From NCBI GenBank assembly GCA_004557805.1, contig SFFS01000005.1, positions 1 through 43,639 on the forward strand: a stretch of 43,639 bases of DNA. The letters are read 5' to 3'. This document shows positions 24,735 through 32,412 of this stretch, one piece after another. A program made the translations under genes and the position numbers. Numbering within the stretch: position 1 is the stretch's first letter; each line of letters begins with the position of its first letter. The notes below the pieces were generated by a model. The model was not told the origin of the DNA. It was given only the letters and a program-made list of their open reading frames with translations, and did no database searches. The DNA comes from Clostridiales bacterium (GTDB lineage: Bacteria; Bacillota; Clostridia; Christensenellales; Aristaeellaceae).

Positions 24735-25813
24735 TCGCTGCTCCCGTGTTCGTCGTCGCGCAGCTTGACAGCCTTTGCAGCCATGCGGCGGCGGTTTTCG
24801 CTCATGGCGGCGTAATGCCTGCGCGTGGTATTCACATCGGCATGCCCCAGCACGTCGGCGACGAGGTAAATATCGCCGGTTTCATTATAGAGCGTCGTGC
24901 CGTAGGTACTGCGCAGCTTATGGGGACTGATTTTCCGTTTGAGCGGCGCAGCGATGGCGGCGTATTTCTTGACAAGGTTTTCGATAGCGCGCTGCGTAAT
25001 GCGCCGCCGTTGCAGCGAAAGAAACAGCGCACCCTCATGGCCGGGCAGCGGCTGCACGTCTTTTCGCTCAGCCAGATACGCTTTGAGCGCGGATGCGACT
25101 TCGTCGGAAAAATACAGGATCATTTCCTTGCCGCCCTTGCGCGTGACGAACATGGAGTTTTCCTCGAAGTTCAGATCGTCGGTATTCAGTCCGACGCACT
25201 CGCTCACGCGGATGCCCGTACCCAGCAGCAGCGTCAGAATAGCGACATCCCGCACGCGCGTATGCGCGGTGTAGGTTTTTTGCCGCGCGCCGAAGCCCTC
25301 GCCGCTTTCGGCAGCGTCGAGCAGACGCGCCACTTCGTCCGGTTCCAGACGGATGATTTCTTTCTGGCGCAGCTTTGGCAGCGGAATCAGCTCCGCGATG
25401 TTTCCGGGCACGTATTTATGCGCGAACAGATATTTGTAAAATGAACGCAGCGAGCAGAGCTTGCGCATTTTACCGGCTTCCGCGTTTTCGATGGGTTCAT
25501 CGGAATTGTTTTTATAATACAGGGTAAGATAGTTTGGGTAACGTTCCAGATCGGCCTGCGTGATGCCGCGAATCTCGTCGAGCGTCATTTCGGAAACCTG
25601 CAAATCGGCAAAGCGAGGTACTTCACTAATTAAATAGTTAAAAAACAAACGCAAATCATACAGATAGCTCAACCGCGTCATAGGGGAATACTGGTCCTCA
25701 ATGGAATAGATAAAATCCCCGACGACCGGAGGAAGCTCTTTTGTCATTTCGCGGATGAGCGTCGTCAGCCGCGCGGAATTTGTTTTCGCATAGGTTTGCG
25801 GTGCTTTCGGCAT
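24731..25813 (-). CDS. Tyrosine recombinase, XerS-like
   Basis: A 360-residue tyrosine recombinase. All catalytic residues are visible: Arg202 (GTGIRVSECVG), Lys226 region (VTRKGGKE), His298 and Arg301 (SPHKLRSTYG), His324 (VLGHADVNTT) and the nucleophile Tyr334 (RRHYAAM). The long N-terminal domain (residues 20-150, with PPVVGDFIYSIEDQYSPMTR and an extra loop before the core-binding helices) resembles XerS, the single recombinase of streptococci, more than the ~300-residue XerC/XerD pair. ATG 25813 has GGAG upstream; further in-frame codons add nothing conserved. Just upstream lies a 28-bp dyad shaped like a dif site. Alternatively it could be an ordinary integrase, but no phage genes are near. 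Confidence 0.85.
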   Translation of the reverse strand: MPKAPQTYAKTNSARLTTLIREMTKELPPVVGDFIYSIEDQYSPMTRLSYLYDLRLFFNYLISEVPRFADLQVSEMTLDEIRGITQADLERYPNYLTLYYKNNSDEPIENAEAGKMRKLCSLRSFYKYLFAHKYVPGNIAELIPLPKLRQKEIIRLEPDEVARLLDAAESGEGFGARQKTYTAHTRVRDVAILTLLLGTGIRVSECVGLNTDDLNFEENSMFVTRKGGKEMILYFSDEVASALKAYLAERKDVQPLPGHEGALFLSLQRRRITQRAIENLVKKYAAIAAPLKRKISPHKLRSTYGTTLYNETGDIYLVADVLGHADVNTTRRHYAAMSENRRRMAAKAVKLRDDEHGSSE

Positions 25814-25841
25814 GAAAAACTCCTTGATGATGATGGCAGAA

Positions 25842-25864
25842 AACCGACCGACGGTTTGTCGGTT
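25842..25864 (-). promoter_or_regulatory. Inverted repeat before the recombinase gene
   Basis: AACCGAC and GTCGGTT are inverted repeats nine bases apart; an alternative pairing is ACCGAC with GTCGGT around a 5-base loop. It lies 29 bases upstream of the recombinase start and could be an operator or a leader hairpin. Confidence 0.4.
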
Positions 25865-25903
25865 CAGAAAGAAAACCTTCCTCAAATTCAGAAAGAGTAA
25901 ATC

Positions 25904-25931
25904 TATTCGTAAAAGATGCCTTTTGCGAATA
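25904..25931. other. dif-like 28-bp dyad (candidate Xer recombination site)
   Basis: Two 11-base arms, TATTCGTAAAA and TTTTGCGAATA, flank a 6-base centre GATGCC, exactly the 11-6-11 geometry of dif. The dyad extends to TAAATCTATTCG...CGAATAGATTTA (25898-25937). It lies directly after the rnhA stop and 90 bases upstream of the recombinase start. On the rnhA strand it could also be a terminator stem, but no U-run follows (ACTCTTTCTG), which argues for another role. The arms differ by one base. Confidence 0.4.
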
Positions 25932-25934
25932 GAT

Positions 25935-26441
25935 TTATCTCTCTCCCTTGAGAACCTCTTCGATCGCTTTTTTCATTTCATGCGCCTTTGCGGCGTTTTC
26001 AACGGCTTCTTTGCTGGCCGCGCGAGCCAGTTCATCGCAGCGGTTGTTGTCTACATTGTCGGCGTGGCCCGGAACCTTTTGAAATTTTACCTGATGCCCG
26101 TGTTTTTTGATCGTCATCAGCAGAATCTGCCACAGGTCCTGATTTTCTACCGGCTGCTTCGCGGCGTTTTTCCATCCGTTGCGCTGCCAGTTGGCCAGCC
26201 ATCCCCTCTCGAACGCGTTGACCAGATACGCCGAGTCCGAACAGAGCGTCACGCGGCACGGCTGCTTCAAGGCGCCCAGCGCCTGAATTGCCGCGAAAAC
26301 TTCCATGCGGTTGTTGGTCGTCTGCGGCTGCGAACCGCTCATTTCCTTCATGTGCTCGCCATAGCGCAAAATCGCCGCCCAGCCGCCCGGCCCAGGGTTT
26401 CCGGAGCACGCGCCGTCCGTATAAATGAGAACTTCCTTCAT
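25935..26441 (-). CDS. rnhA: Ribonuclease HI
   Basis: RNase HI cuts RNA in RNA/DNA hybrids during replication and repair. The 168-residue protein has the expected IYTDGACSGNPGPGGWAAIL start with Asp at the first active-site position, the NRMEVFAAIQALGAL helix with the catalytic Glu, LCSDSAYLVNAFERGWLANW with the second Asp, and the C-terminal VPGHADNVDNNRCDELARAA with the final Asp. The C-terminus carries about 20 extra residues rich in Lys, Ala and Glu. It is the fourth gene of the run starting with the serine hydrolase; the dyad site described above begins at its stop codon. Confidence 0.96.
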   Translation of the reverse strand: MKEVLIYTDGACSGNPGPGGWAAILRYGEHMKEMSGSQPQTTNNRMEVFAAIQALGALKQPCRVTLCSDSAYLVNAFERGWLANWQRNGWKNAAKQPVENQDLWQILLMTIKKHGHQVKFQKVPGHADNVDNNRCDELARAASKEAVENAAKAHEMKKAIEEVLKGER

Positions 26442-26458
26442 ATCATCATTCCTGTCTG

Positions 26459-27307
26459 TCAGAATGTAAACGCGTCGGTTTCATCGCCGAACGTCGGTAC
26501 GGGCTCGGGCTCGAGCGGCGCGTCCCAGCTCTCGCCGGATTCATAGGCTGCCAGCGCGCGTTGGTATTCCTCGGTAAACTCCTCGAGCGTGAGGTTATTG
26601 GCCATCATGTAGGTTGCAACTTCCACGCCTACATAGCGCAGATGCCACGGCTCGTAGTAGATGCCCGTCACGTCCTCCTTGCCGTCGAGGTAGCGGATGA
26701 TGAAGCCGTATTCGGCGCAGTGCGCCGCCATCCACTGCCCTTCTTCGGTTTTCGCAAAATCGCGGTTCATCTTCCGATCGGTCCACGATTTGCTGACGAT
26801 ATCGAATCCCATGCCCGTCTGGTGGTCGGACGCGCCCGCAGCCTGCACCATGCCGTCGTCGTAACCCATCGACTGAACGCGGTTATAGTGCATCACTTCC
26901 TGCGTGCGATAGGAACGATAAGCCGACTTCAGATACAGCCGAATCCCCTGCGCTTCCGCCTCGGTAAACATTTTTTCGAGCGCCGCATAGGCCACGTCGC
27001 GCGCCTGCATTTTGGAGCTGGACGCTTTGCGCACCGTTGCCGTCACGAGCTTCGAGGGATCCGGATAGCTCTTTTCCAGCAGATGATCCTTATTGGCCAA
27101 TACAAGCACGCCGTCCGGATCGGCGAGAATTTCCCGGGAAATTGGATAATTCCAGTCGGCGGCCGCTGTGTTTTCCGCGCCCTGCGCGGAAGAACCCGTT
27201 ACCGCGCTGCCCGCAGAGAACTCGAAAAGCTCTTCCGCCTGCGCCGCTCCGGTCAGTGCCAGAGCCGCCGCCAGCATCATCGTACAGACTTTTTTCATAT
27301 CCATCAT
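26459..27307 (-). CDS. VanY/LdcB-type D-alanyl-D-alanine carboxypeptidase (M15B)
   Basis: A 282-residue exported zinc peptidase that trims the terminal D-alanine of peptidoglycan stem peptides. A signal peptide is visible (KKVCTMMLAAALALTGAAQA). The M15B signature comes in order: LYLKSAYRSYRTQEVMHYN, GASDHQTGMGFDIV (zinc His and Asp), and YYEPWHLRYVG (zinc His). The last 40 residues are acidic and Pro-rich, likely disordered. The ATG overlaps the hflX stop (ATGA), with GGAGG seven bases upstream. Housekeeping or turnover role is more likely than vancomycin resistance, as no vanH/A/X genes are near. Confidence 0.9.
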   Translation of the reverse strand: MMDMKKVCTMMLAAALALTGAAQAEELFEFSAGSAVTGSSAQGAENTAAADWNYPISREILADPDGVLVLANKDHLLEKSYPDPSKLVTATVRKASSSKMQARDVAYAALEKMFTEAEAQGIRLYLKSAYRSYRTQEVMHYNRVQSMGYDDGMVQAAGASDHQTGMGFDIVSKSWTDRKMNRDFAKTEEGQWMAAHCAEYGFIIRYLDGKEDVTGIYYEPWHLRYVGVEVATYMMANNLTLEEFTEEYQRALAAYESGESWDAPLEPEPVPTFGDETDAFTF

Positions 27308-29076
27308 CCTGCGTCCTCCATCAGCGCGCCCGCACCGAGAATCGAAAGCGCGCGGTCGAGCTTTGCGCGTTCCAGACGAACTTTTACGCGCGTCCCATCT
27401 GCTTCGTATTGTTCTTCGAGCACGGTTGCGTTTGCGTGCAGATCGCTCAGAACGTTTCCCTTTGAATAAGGAATCAGCAGCGTCACTGTCTCCTGCGCCG
27501 CAAATATCTGCTCGCTGATTTTGCGCAGCAGCGTATCCAGTCCCGCGCCTTGCGCGGCCGAAATGCGAACCGCGCCCGGCACCTGCGGCGGCGTTTCCAT
27601 CTTGTCGATTTTGTTCAGCACGTCGATCATCGGCTTATCGCCCGCGCCCAGTTCGCCCAGAACGCCCATGACGACTTCGCGCTGACGCATGAAATCGTCG
27701 TTTGAAGCGTCGGAAACAATCAGCAATAGATCGGCCAGCGCCGCTTCTTCCAGCGTAGAGCGGAATGCGTCGACCAGCGCGTGCGGCAGCTTGCGGATGA
27801 ACCCGACCGTATCGACCAGCAGAAATTCTCCACCGTCGGGCAGCGAAACGCGGCGCATGACCGGATCGAGCGTCATGAACAGCTTATCCTCGGCGGGCAC
27901 GCCTGCGTCAGAGAGCGCGTTGAGGAGCGTCGATTTGCCCGTGTTCGTATAGCCTACCAGCGCGACGACCGGCACGGCGTTTTTCTGCCGGCGTTTGCGC
28001 TGCACGGTGCGCTGCGCGGCAAGATCGTTAATTTCACTGCGCAGATCGCTCAGCCGCTTGCGGATGCGTCGACGGCTGATTTCCAGCTTCGTCTCGCCCG
28101 GGCCGCGCGTACCGATACCGCCGCCCAGCCGGGAAAGCGACACGCCTTCGCCGATGAGCCGCGGCAGCTGATAGCTCAGCTGCGCCATTTCTACCTGCAG
28201 TTTCCCCTCGCGCGTTTTTGCGCGCTGCGTAAAAATATCGAGGATCAGCGTCGTGCGGTCGATCACCTTTACGCCGACGATTTCTTCCAGATTGCGCGTC
28301 TGCACGCCGGTCAGCTCATCGTCAACAATGATCATATCGCAGCTTTCGCCCTGGACGTCCAGCGCGATGGCCTGCGCCTTCCCCAGCCCGACATACGTAG
28401 CGTTATCGGGCTTTTCACGTTTTTGCAGCGTTACGTCCACCACTTCAGCACCCGCAGTTTCGGCCAGCGAGGCAAGCTCGCGCAGCGATTCTACGCTTTC
28501 GATGCCCACCAGCAGCGCGCGTTCGGGCCGGTCCGTCTCCGCCTCGTCGCCGGTTTCCACCAGCAGCCGATCGCTTTCCTCGATGCGGGCCATCCATTCG
28601 GCCTGCGGGATGCGGTTGATGGGCACGAGCGCCGTTTCCTGCGGCGTAGGAACGCCGTTTTCGCGTTCGCCAAGGAAAGCGGCGTGAATGCCCGTCGCTC
28701 TGTCTCCCAGCACGCCGATTGCGGCGATTGCATCAAGCCGCAGCTTGACCAGCGCGTTCAGGTCTACGTCCGAAAGCTCCGGGTTCCCGTCAGGGTGCGT
28801 GTGCAGGCAGCGCACGCCGCAAAGCCTATCCAGACTGCGGCGCAGGCGCATTTCGGGCAGCGGCACGCTGCCGCTGTCGCCGATGGATACGTCGAGCACG
28901 TCGCCGTCCCGGCTAATATATACACTGATTTCGCGGCGGATCGCGCCGGTATATTTGGCCATTGCCGCAATCAGCTCCTGTGGCGCGAAATGGTCGCCGT
29001 CAAATTCCATCGCGTACAGCGCTTCCATCTCTTTAAGCAGCTGCGCGCGGATTCCTTCCAGATTGCCGTGAATCAT
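27304..29076 (-). CDS. hflX: GTPase HflX with an N-terminal JAMM-like domain
   Basis: HflX is a ribosome-splitting and rescue GTPase. The 590-residue form here is longer than the ~420-residue E. coli protein. The usual HflX part covers about residues 185-590: ATYVGLGKAQAIA, LIGEGVSLSRLGGGIGTRGP, PGETKLEISRRRI, P-loop GYTNTGKST (375-383), VDTVGFIRKLP, and NKID. Residues 1-180 form an extra domain with His92-x-His94-x7-Ser102-x2-Asp105 (CLHTHPDGNPELSDVDL), the zinc motif of JAMM/RadC-type domains; Glu49 may be the matching acid. The start MIHGNLEG follows AAAGGAGAAAGC. It follows the serine hydrolase by 10 bases. Confidence 0.93.
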   Translation of the reverse strand: MIHGNLEGIRAQLLKEMEALYAMEFDGDHFAPQELIAAMAKYTGAIRREISVYISRDGDVLDVSIGDSGSVPLPEMRLRRSLDRLCGVRCLHTHPDGNPELSDVDLNALVKLRLDAIAAIGVLGDRATGIHAAFLGERENGVPTPQETALVPINRIPQAEWMARIEESDRLLVETGDEAETDRPERALLVGIESVESLRELASLAETAGAEVVDVTLQKREKPDNATYVGLGKAQAIALDVQGESCDMIIVDDELTGVQTRNLEEIVGVKVIDRTTLILDIFTQRAKTREGKLQVEMAQLSYQLPRLIGEGVSLSRLGGGIGTRGPGETKLEISRRRIRKRLSDLRSEINDLAAQRTVQRKRRQKNAVPVVALVGYTNTGKSTLLNALSDAGVPAEDKLFMTLDPVMRRVSLPDGGEFLLVDTVGFIRKLPHALVDAFRSTLEEAALADLLLIVSDASNDDFMRQREVVMGVLGELGAGDKPMIDVLNKIDKMETPPQVPGAVRISAAQGAGLDTLLRKISEQIFAAQETVTLLIPYSKGNVLSDLHANATVLEEQYEADGTRVKVRLERAKLDRALSILGAGALMEDAG

Positions 29077-29086
29077 GCTTTCTCCT

Positions 29087-30148
29087 TTATTCATAAGCAA
29101 AATCGAGCAGCGCGGCGACAGCGTTTTGACCAATGTGCTGCAGCGCGCCCGTAGATCGCATTTTCGCGCCGTTCGTCAGGAAAACGGCGGCAGCGCCGTC
29201 TTCCGGGCAAAGCCACGCTTCGCATACTGCGCCGTATGCAACGCCCTGATGCCCCACGGCCGTTTTTCCCCGGCGAAACACGCCGCGCGTGATCGCCATG
29301 CCCAGGCCGCGGCCCGCGTTCCCCTGAGGCGCGTACAGCGACGGGAAATCGTCCGCCAGCCGCACGAGGGTTTCCAGCAGCGCAGGCGCGGAAATCATCA
29401 GCTTGCCCGCGGGCACGTTGTAATGGCGCGGCGGATCGACGGTTTCATCAAGCGGCTGCGCCGCGATTTGCTGCGCGTCGTATGCCAGCGCGCCGCCCGG
29501 AACGCGGTAACAGTTCGCCATTTTTTCCCGCGCCGCGATGCGCTGCGGATGAAACGACGCGTCGATTCCGTGCGGCAGGAAGAACGTCCGTCGAACGAAT
29601 TCGTCAAACGGCTCGCCGGAGAGATTCTCGACCAGCATTCCGGCCGCGCCCGCGCCAAGATTCGAATAGCGGAATTTTGCGCCAGGCTTCCAGGGGGCGC
29701 GGCTCTCCGCAAGCAGCGCGTCCAGCGGAGGAAATTCGCCGGCGTTCGCGGCCCGATTATAAGCCACGTCTGTCAGCGCCGCGGTATGCGTGAGCAGCTG
29801 GCGCGGCGTAAAGCCGCACGGGAAGCCGAAAACGTCGCCCGCGTCCGCGTCGAGATTGATTTTTCCCTCGCGCTCCAGCGAAAGCACCGCCGCCGCCGTG
29901 ATCACCTTGGATATGGACGCGACGCGAAAGATCGTATCCTGCGCGGCGTGCGTCCGTCCCGCGATCGCCTCGCCGCCCCACGCGAACGCCGTTTCGCCGT
30001 CCGCGCGCCGCACGCCCGCGCACCAGCCGGCCGGCGTAAACGGCGCGACTGTCTTTTCCATGCGCGCATGCAGCGCGCCGTGCAGCCGCGGCAGCGTCAG
30101 AAGCCGCATTTTCAGCAGCCCGCAGGCTGCGGGCGAAAGATTCCGCAT
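29087..30148 (-). CDS. Serine hydrolase of the beta-lactamase/class C family
   Basis: A 353-residue protein of the class C beta-lactamase/D-alanyl carboxypeptidase clan. The nucleophile motif S-x-x-K is Ser78-Ile-Ser-Lys81 (RVASISKVIT), Tyr161-x-Asn163 is in KFRYSNLGAG, and a third motif appears near VGHQGVAYG. No signal peptide is clear: the N-terminus (MRNLSPAACGLLKMRLLTLP) is only mildly hydrophobic, so it may be cytoplasmic or use another route. Substrate is not predictable; family members act as esterases, peptidases or lactonases. It is the first gene of the run ending with the NapH-like gene and diverges from ylmC. Ribosome site GGGAGGGCACC before ATG. Confidence 0.85.
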   Translation of the reverse strand: MRNLSPAACGLLKMRLLTLPRLHGALHARMEKTVAPFTPAGWCAGVRRADGETAFAWGGEAIAGRTHAAQDTIFRVASISKVITAAAVLSLEREGKINLDADAGDVFGFPCGFTPRQLLTHTAALTDVAYNRAANAGEFPPLDALLAESRAPWKPGAKFRYSNLGAGAAGMLVENLSGEPFDEFVRRTFFLPHGIDASFHPQRIAAREKMANCYRVPGGALAYDAQQIAAQPLDETVDPPRHYNVPAGKLMISAPALLETLVRLADDFPSLYAPQGNAGRGLGMAITRGVFRRGKTAVGHQGVAYGAVCEAWLCPEDGAAAVFLTNGAKMRSTGALQHIGQNAVAALLDFAYE

Positions 30149-30229
30149 GGTGCCCTCCCGAAATATCGCAATACAAACACATTATATCACATCCCGCCCC
30201 CGGCATACAATAGTCCGGAGGTGTGCGCG

Positions 30230-30472
30230 ATGAGCCTTTCGGAATTGAAGGAAAAAGATGTGGTGAACATCGAAAACGGCATGCGCGTCGGCAAGGTGAT
30301 GGATATCGAGTTCGACGAAACGACCGGCTGCGTGCAGGCGCTCGTAGTTCCGGGCAAGTTTGATTTTCTCGCGCTTGTGCGCGGAGAAAAAAAGGGAATC
30401 GTCATTCCCTGGCCGCAAATCTGCCGCATCGGGGACGACGTGATTCTGGTGCGCTTCGACGCGGAAAATTAG
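30230..30472 (+). CDS. ylmC: YlmC/YmxH-type PRC-barrel protein
   Basis: An 80-residue protein of the YlmC/YmxH family. It is a PRC-barrel: LSELKEKDVVNIENGMRVGK at the start, VMDIEFDETTGCVQALVVPG in the middle and GIVIPWPQICRIGDDVILVR at the end, matching the usual lengths. These proteins are found in spore-forming Firmicutes, where they have been linked to sporulation, but the exact role is unclear. ATG 30230 follows GGAGGTGTGCGCG. It stands alone between the divergent serine hydrolase and nrdR. Confidence 0.9.
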   Translation: MSLSELKEKDVVNIENGMRVGKVMDIEFDETTGCVQALVVPGKFDFLALVRGEKKGIVIPWPQICRIGDDVILVRFDAEN

Positions 30473-30495
30473 CGGCGTTTTTTCACCTTTCCCCT

Positions 30496-30524
30496 TTACG
30501 GCTGCCCCGCGTTTGCATTATAAT
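30496..30524 (+). promoter_or_regulatory. Promoter for nrdR
   Basis: TTTACG (30496-30501), 17 bases, then TATAAT (30519-30524), about 43 bases before the start. No NrdR box is evident in this stretch. Confidence 0.5.
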
Positions 30525-30566
30525 AAGTATAAGCCATAAATGGCATGAGCAAAGGGAGGCAACCGA

Positions 30567-31052
30567 ATGAAGTGCATCTACTGCAACGGGACGGAGAGCC
30601 GCGTTGTGGATTCCCGGCCGACGGACGATGGAAACGCCATCCGCCGCCGCCGCGAGTGCGAAACCTGCGGCCGCAGGTTCACCACCTATGAAAAGGTGGA
30701 GGCCGTTCCGCTGCTGGTCATCAAAAAGGACGGAAGCCGCGAATCGTTCGATTCGGAAAAGATTCGCCGCAGCATCATCAAAAGCTGCGAGAAACGGTCC
30801 GTTTCCATGCCGGAAATCGACCGGCTTGTCCGCGAAATCGAAATGCAGGCGTATAACGAGCTGGATCAGGAGATTTCCTCGGCCAAGATCGGCGAAATGG
30901 TAATGGAGGGCCTGCGCAAAATCGACGAAGTCAGCTATATCCGGTTTGCCTCCGTTTATCGCCAGTTCCGCGATATTCAGACGTTCATGGAGGAGCTCAC
31001 ACGCCTGCTCGACGAGCGGACGCACCACGAATCCGAGACAAACGACAAGTAA
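30567..31052 (+). CDS. nrdR: NrdR, ribonucleotide reductase repressor
   Basis: NrdR senses ATP/dATP and represses ribonucleotide reductase genes. The 161-residue protein starts MKCIYCNGTESRVVDSRPTD, with the N-terminal zinc ribbon (CIYC and CETCGRRFTTYE, two C-x-x-C pairs), followed by the ATP-cone domain from LLVIKKDGSRESFDSEKIRR to YIRFASVYRQF. All parts of the family are present and the length is typical. It stands directly before serS, transcribed from its own upstream promoter. No ribonucleotide reductase gene lies in this window. Confidence 0.96.
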   Translation: MKCIYCNGTESRVVDSRPTDDGNAIRRRRECETCGRRFTTYEKVEAVPLLVIKKDGSRESFDSEKIRRSIIKSCEKRSVSMPEIDRLVREIEMQAYNELDQEISSAKIGEMVMEGLRKIDEVSYIRFASVYRQFRDIQTFMEELTRLLDERTHHESETNDK

Positions 31053-31065
31053 CGCCGCGCTCTGC

Positions 31066-31095
31066 TTGACACGGCGCGCTTTGGCGCATTATAAT
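31066..31095 (+). promoter_or_regulatory. Sigma-A promoter for serS
   Basis: A consensus TTGACA (31066-31071), 18 bases, then TATAAT (31090-31095), starting 40 bases before the serS start. The gap is too short for a T-box leader, so none is present. Confidence 0.8.
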
Positions 31096-31134
31096 ATCAC
31101 AGCCTATGCAAAAGGAATTGGGAGGGGTTTTAGA

Positions 31135-32412
31135 ATGCTGGATATGAACCGCATCCGCAAAGAGCCGCGCGAAGTCGAACGGCTGCTTGCCAACAAGGGA
31201 TGCGTCGTTAACTTTGATGAAACGCTCGCGCTCGACGCGAAAAAGCGCGCTCTGGCCACCGAGGGCGACGCCCTGAAGGCCCGCCGCAATCAGCTTTCCG
31301 CACAGGTGCCACGCATGAAGAAAAACGGCGAGGATACGACCGCGCTGTTTGAAGAAGTGCGCCAGATCGGCGATCAGATCAAGGCGCTGGACGAGCAGGC
31401 CGACGCCATCGGCAAGCAGATTACCGATTTCGTGGCGGGGCTTCCGAACCTGCCCGATCCGGACGTGCTGCCCGGCGGCAAGGAAAACAATAAGGTGCTG
31501 CATCAGTGGGGCGAAAAGCCTGTTTTCGATTTCGAGCCGAAGGATCATGTGCAGCTGGCCGAAAGCCTGCATCTGGTCGATTATCCGCGCGGAGCCAAGC
31601 TCGGCGGCAGCGGCAAATGGGTCTATACCGGCGATGGCGCGCGTCTGGAATGGGCGCTCATTAACTACTTCATCGAAACGCATATCAAGGACGGCTGGCA
31701 GTTCATGCTCGTTCCGCATATCCTCAACTACGAGGCAGGCTATTGCGCCGGTCAGTTCCCGAAGTTTGAGGACAGCGTTTTCTGGGTCGGCGAACGCGAA
31801 GGCCGCCGCGATCAGTTCATCCTGCCCACGGCGGAAACCGCGCTGGTCAACCTGCACCGCGGCGAAATCCTCTCCGAGGACGAGCTGCCCAAGAAGTATT
31901 TCGCCTATACCCCGTGCTACCGTCAGGAAGCCGGTTCCTATCGCGCGGAAGAGCGCGGCATGATCCGCGGCAACCAGTTCAACAAGGTTGAAATGGTGCA
32001 GTATACGCTGCCGGAGAACTCCGCCGCCGCTTTCGAAGAGATGGTCGGTAAGGCCGAAGCGCTCGTGCGCGGTCTGGGCCTGCACTATCAGCTCTCCAAG
32101 CTCGCCGCCGGCGACTGCTCTGCCTCCATGGCCCGCACGTACGATATCGAAGTATGGATTCCGAGCATGGGCATCTATAAGGAAGTCTCCTCGGCCTCCA
32201 ACTCCAACGATTATCAGGCGCGCCGCGGCAGCGTCCGCGTCAAGCGCAAGGCGACCGGTAAGAACGAATTTGTGCACATTCTGAATGCGTCGGGTCTGGC
32301 AACCAGCCGCGTCTTCCCCGCCATTCTGGAGCAGTTCCAGCAGGCGGACGGCAGCGTAAAGGTTCCGGAGCCGCTGGTGAAGTGGGTTGGAAAAGAATAC
32401 CTGCGCCCCTGA
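31135..32412 (+). CDS. serS: Seryl-tRNA synthetase
   Basis: SerS charges tRNA-Ser. The 425-residue class II synthetase has an N-terminal coiled-coil arm (about residues 30-105, ALDAKKRALATEGDALKARR, DQIKALDEQADAIGKQI), which grips the tRNA long arm, and the catalytic core with FILPTAETALVNLH (motif region 1), YRQEAGSYRAEERGMIRGNQ (motif 2) and the C-terminal LNASGLATSRVFPAILEQFQ (motif 3). Start ATG 31135 follows GGGAGGGGTTTTAGA. It is preceded by a strong promoter and followed by DUF512, der and plsY. Length is normal. Confidence 0.97.
   Translation: MLDMNRIRKEPREVERLLANKGCVVNFDETLALDAKKRALATEGDALKARRNQLSAQVPRMKKNGEDTTALFEEVRQIGDQIKALDEQADAIGKQITDFVAGLPNLPDPDVLPGGKENNKVLHQWGEKPVFDFEPKDHVQLAESLHLVDYPRGAKLGGSGKWVYTGDGARLEWALINYFIETHIKDGWQFMLVPHILNYEAGYCAGQFPKFEDSVFWVGEREGRRDQFILPTAETALVNLHRGEILSEDELPKKYFAYTPCYRQEAGSYRAEERGMIRGNQFNKVEMVQYTLPENSAAAFEEMVGKAEALVRGLGLHYQLSKLAAGDCSASMARTYDIEVWIPSMGIYKEVSSASNSNDYQARRGSVRVKRKATGKNEFVHILNASGLATSRVFPAILEQFQQADGSVKVPEPLVKWVGKEYLRP

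Noticed and set aside
24731..26000. Prophage or integrative element around the recombinase
   Set aside because: No phage genes, excisionase, repeats or tRNA were seen; neighbours are housekeeping genes.
26459..27307. Vancomycin resistance VanY
   Set aside because: Same M15B family, but no van regulators or ligases nearby; ordinary wall turnover is more likely.
31053..31134. Possible T-box riboswitch before serS
   Set aside because: Only 82 bases with a consensus promoter inside them; no room for a T-box leader.
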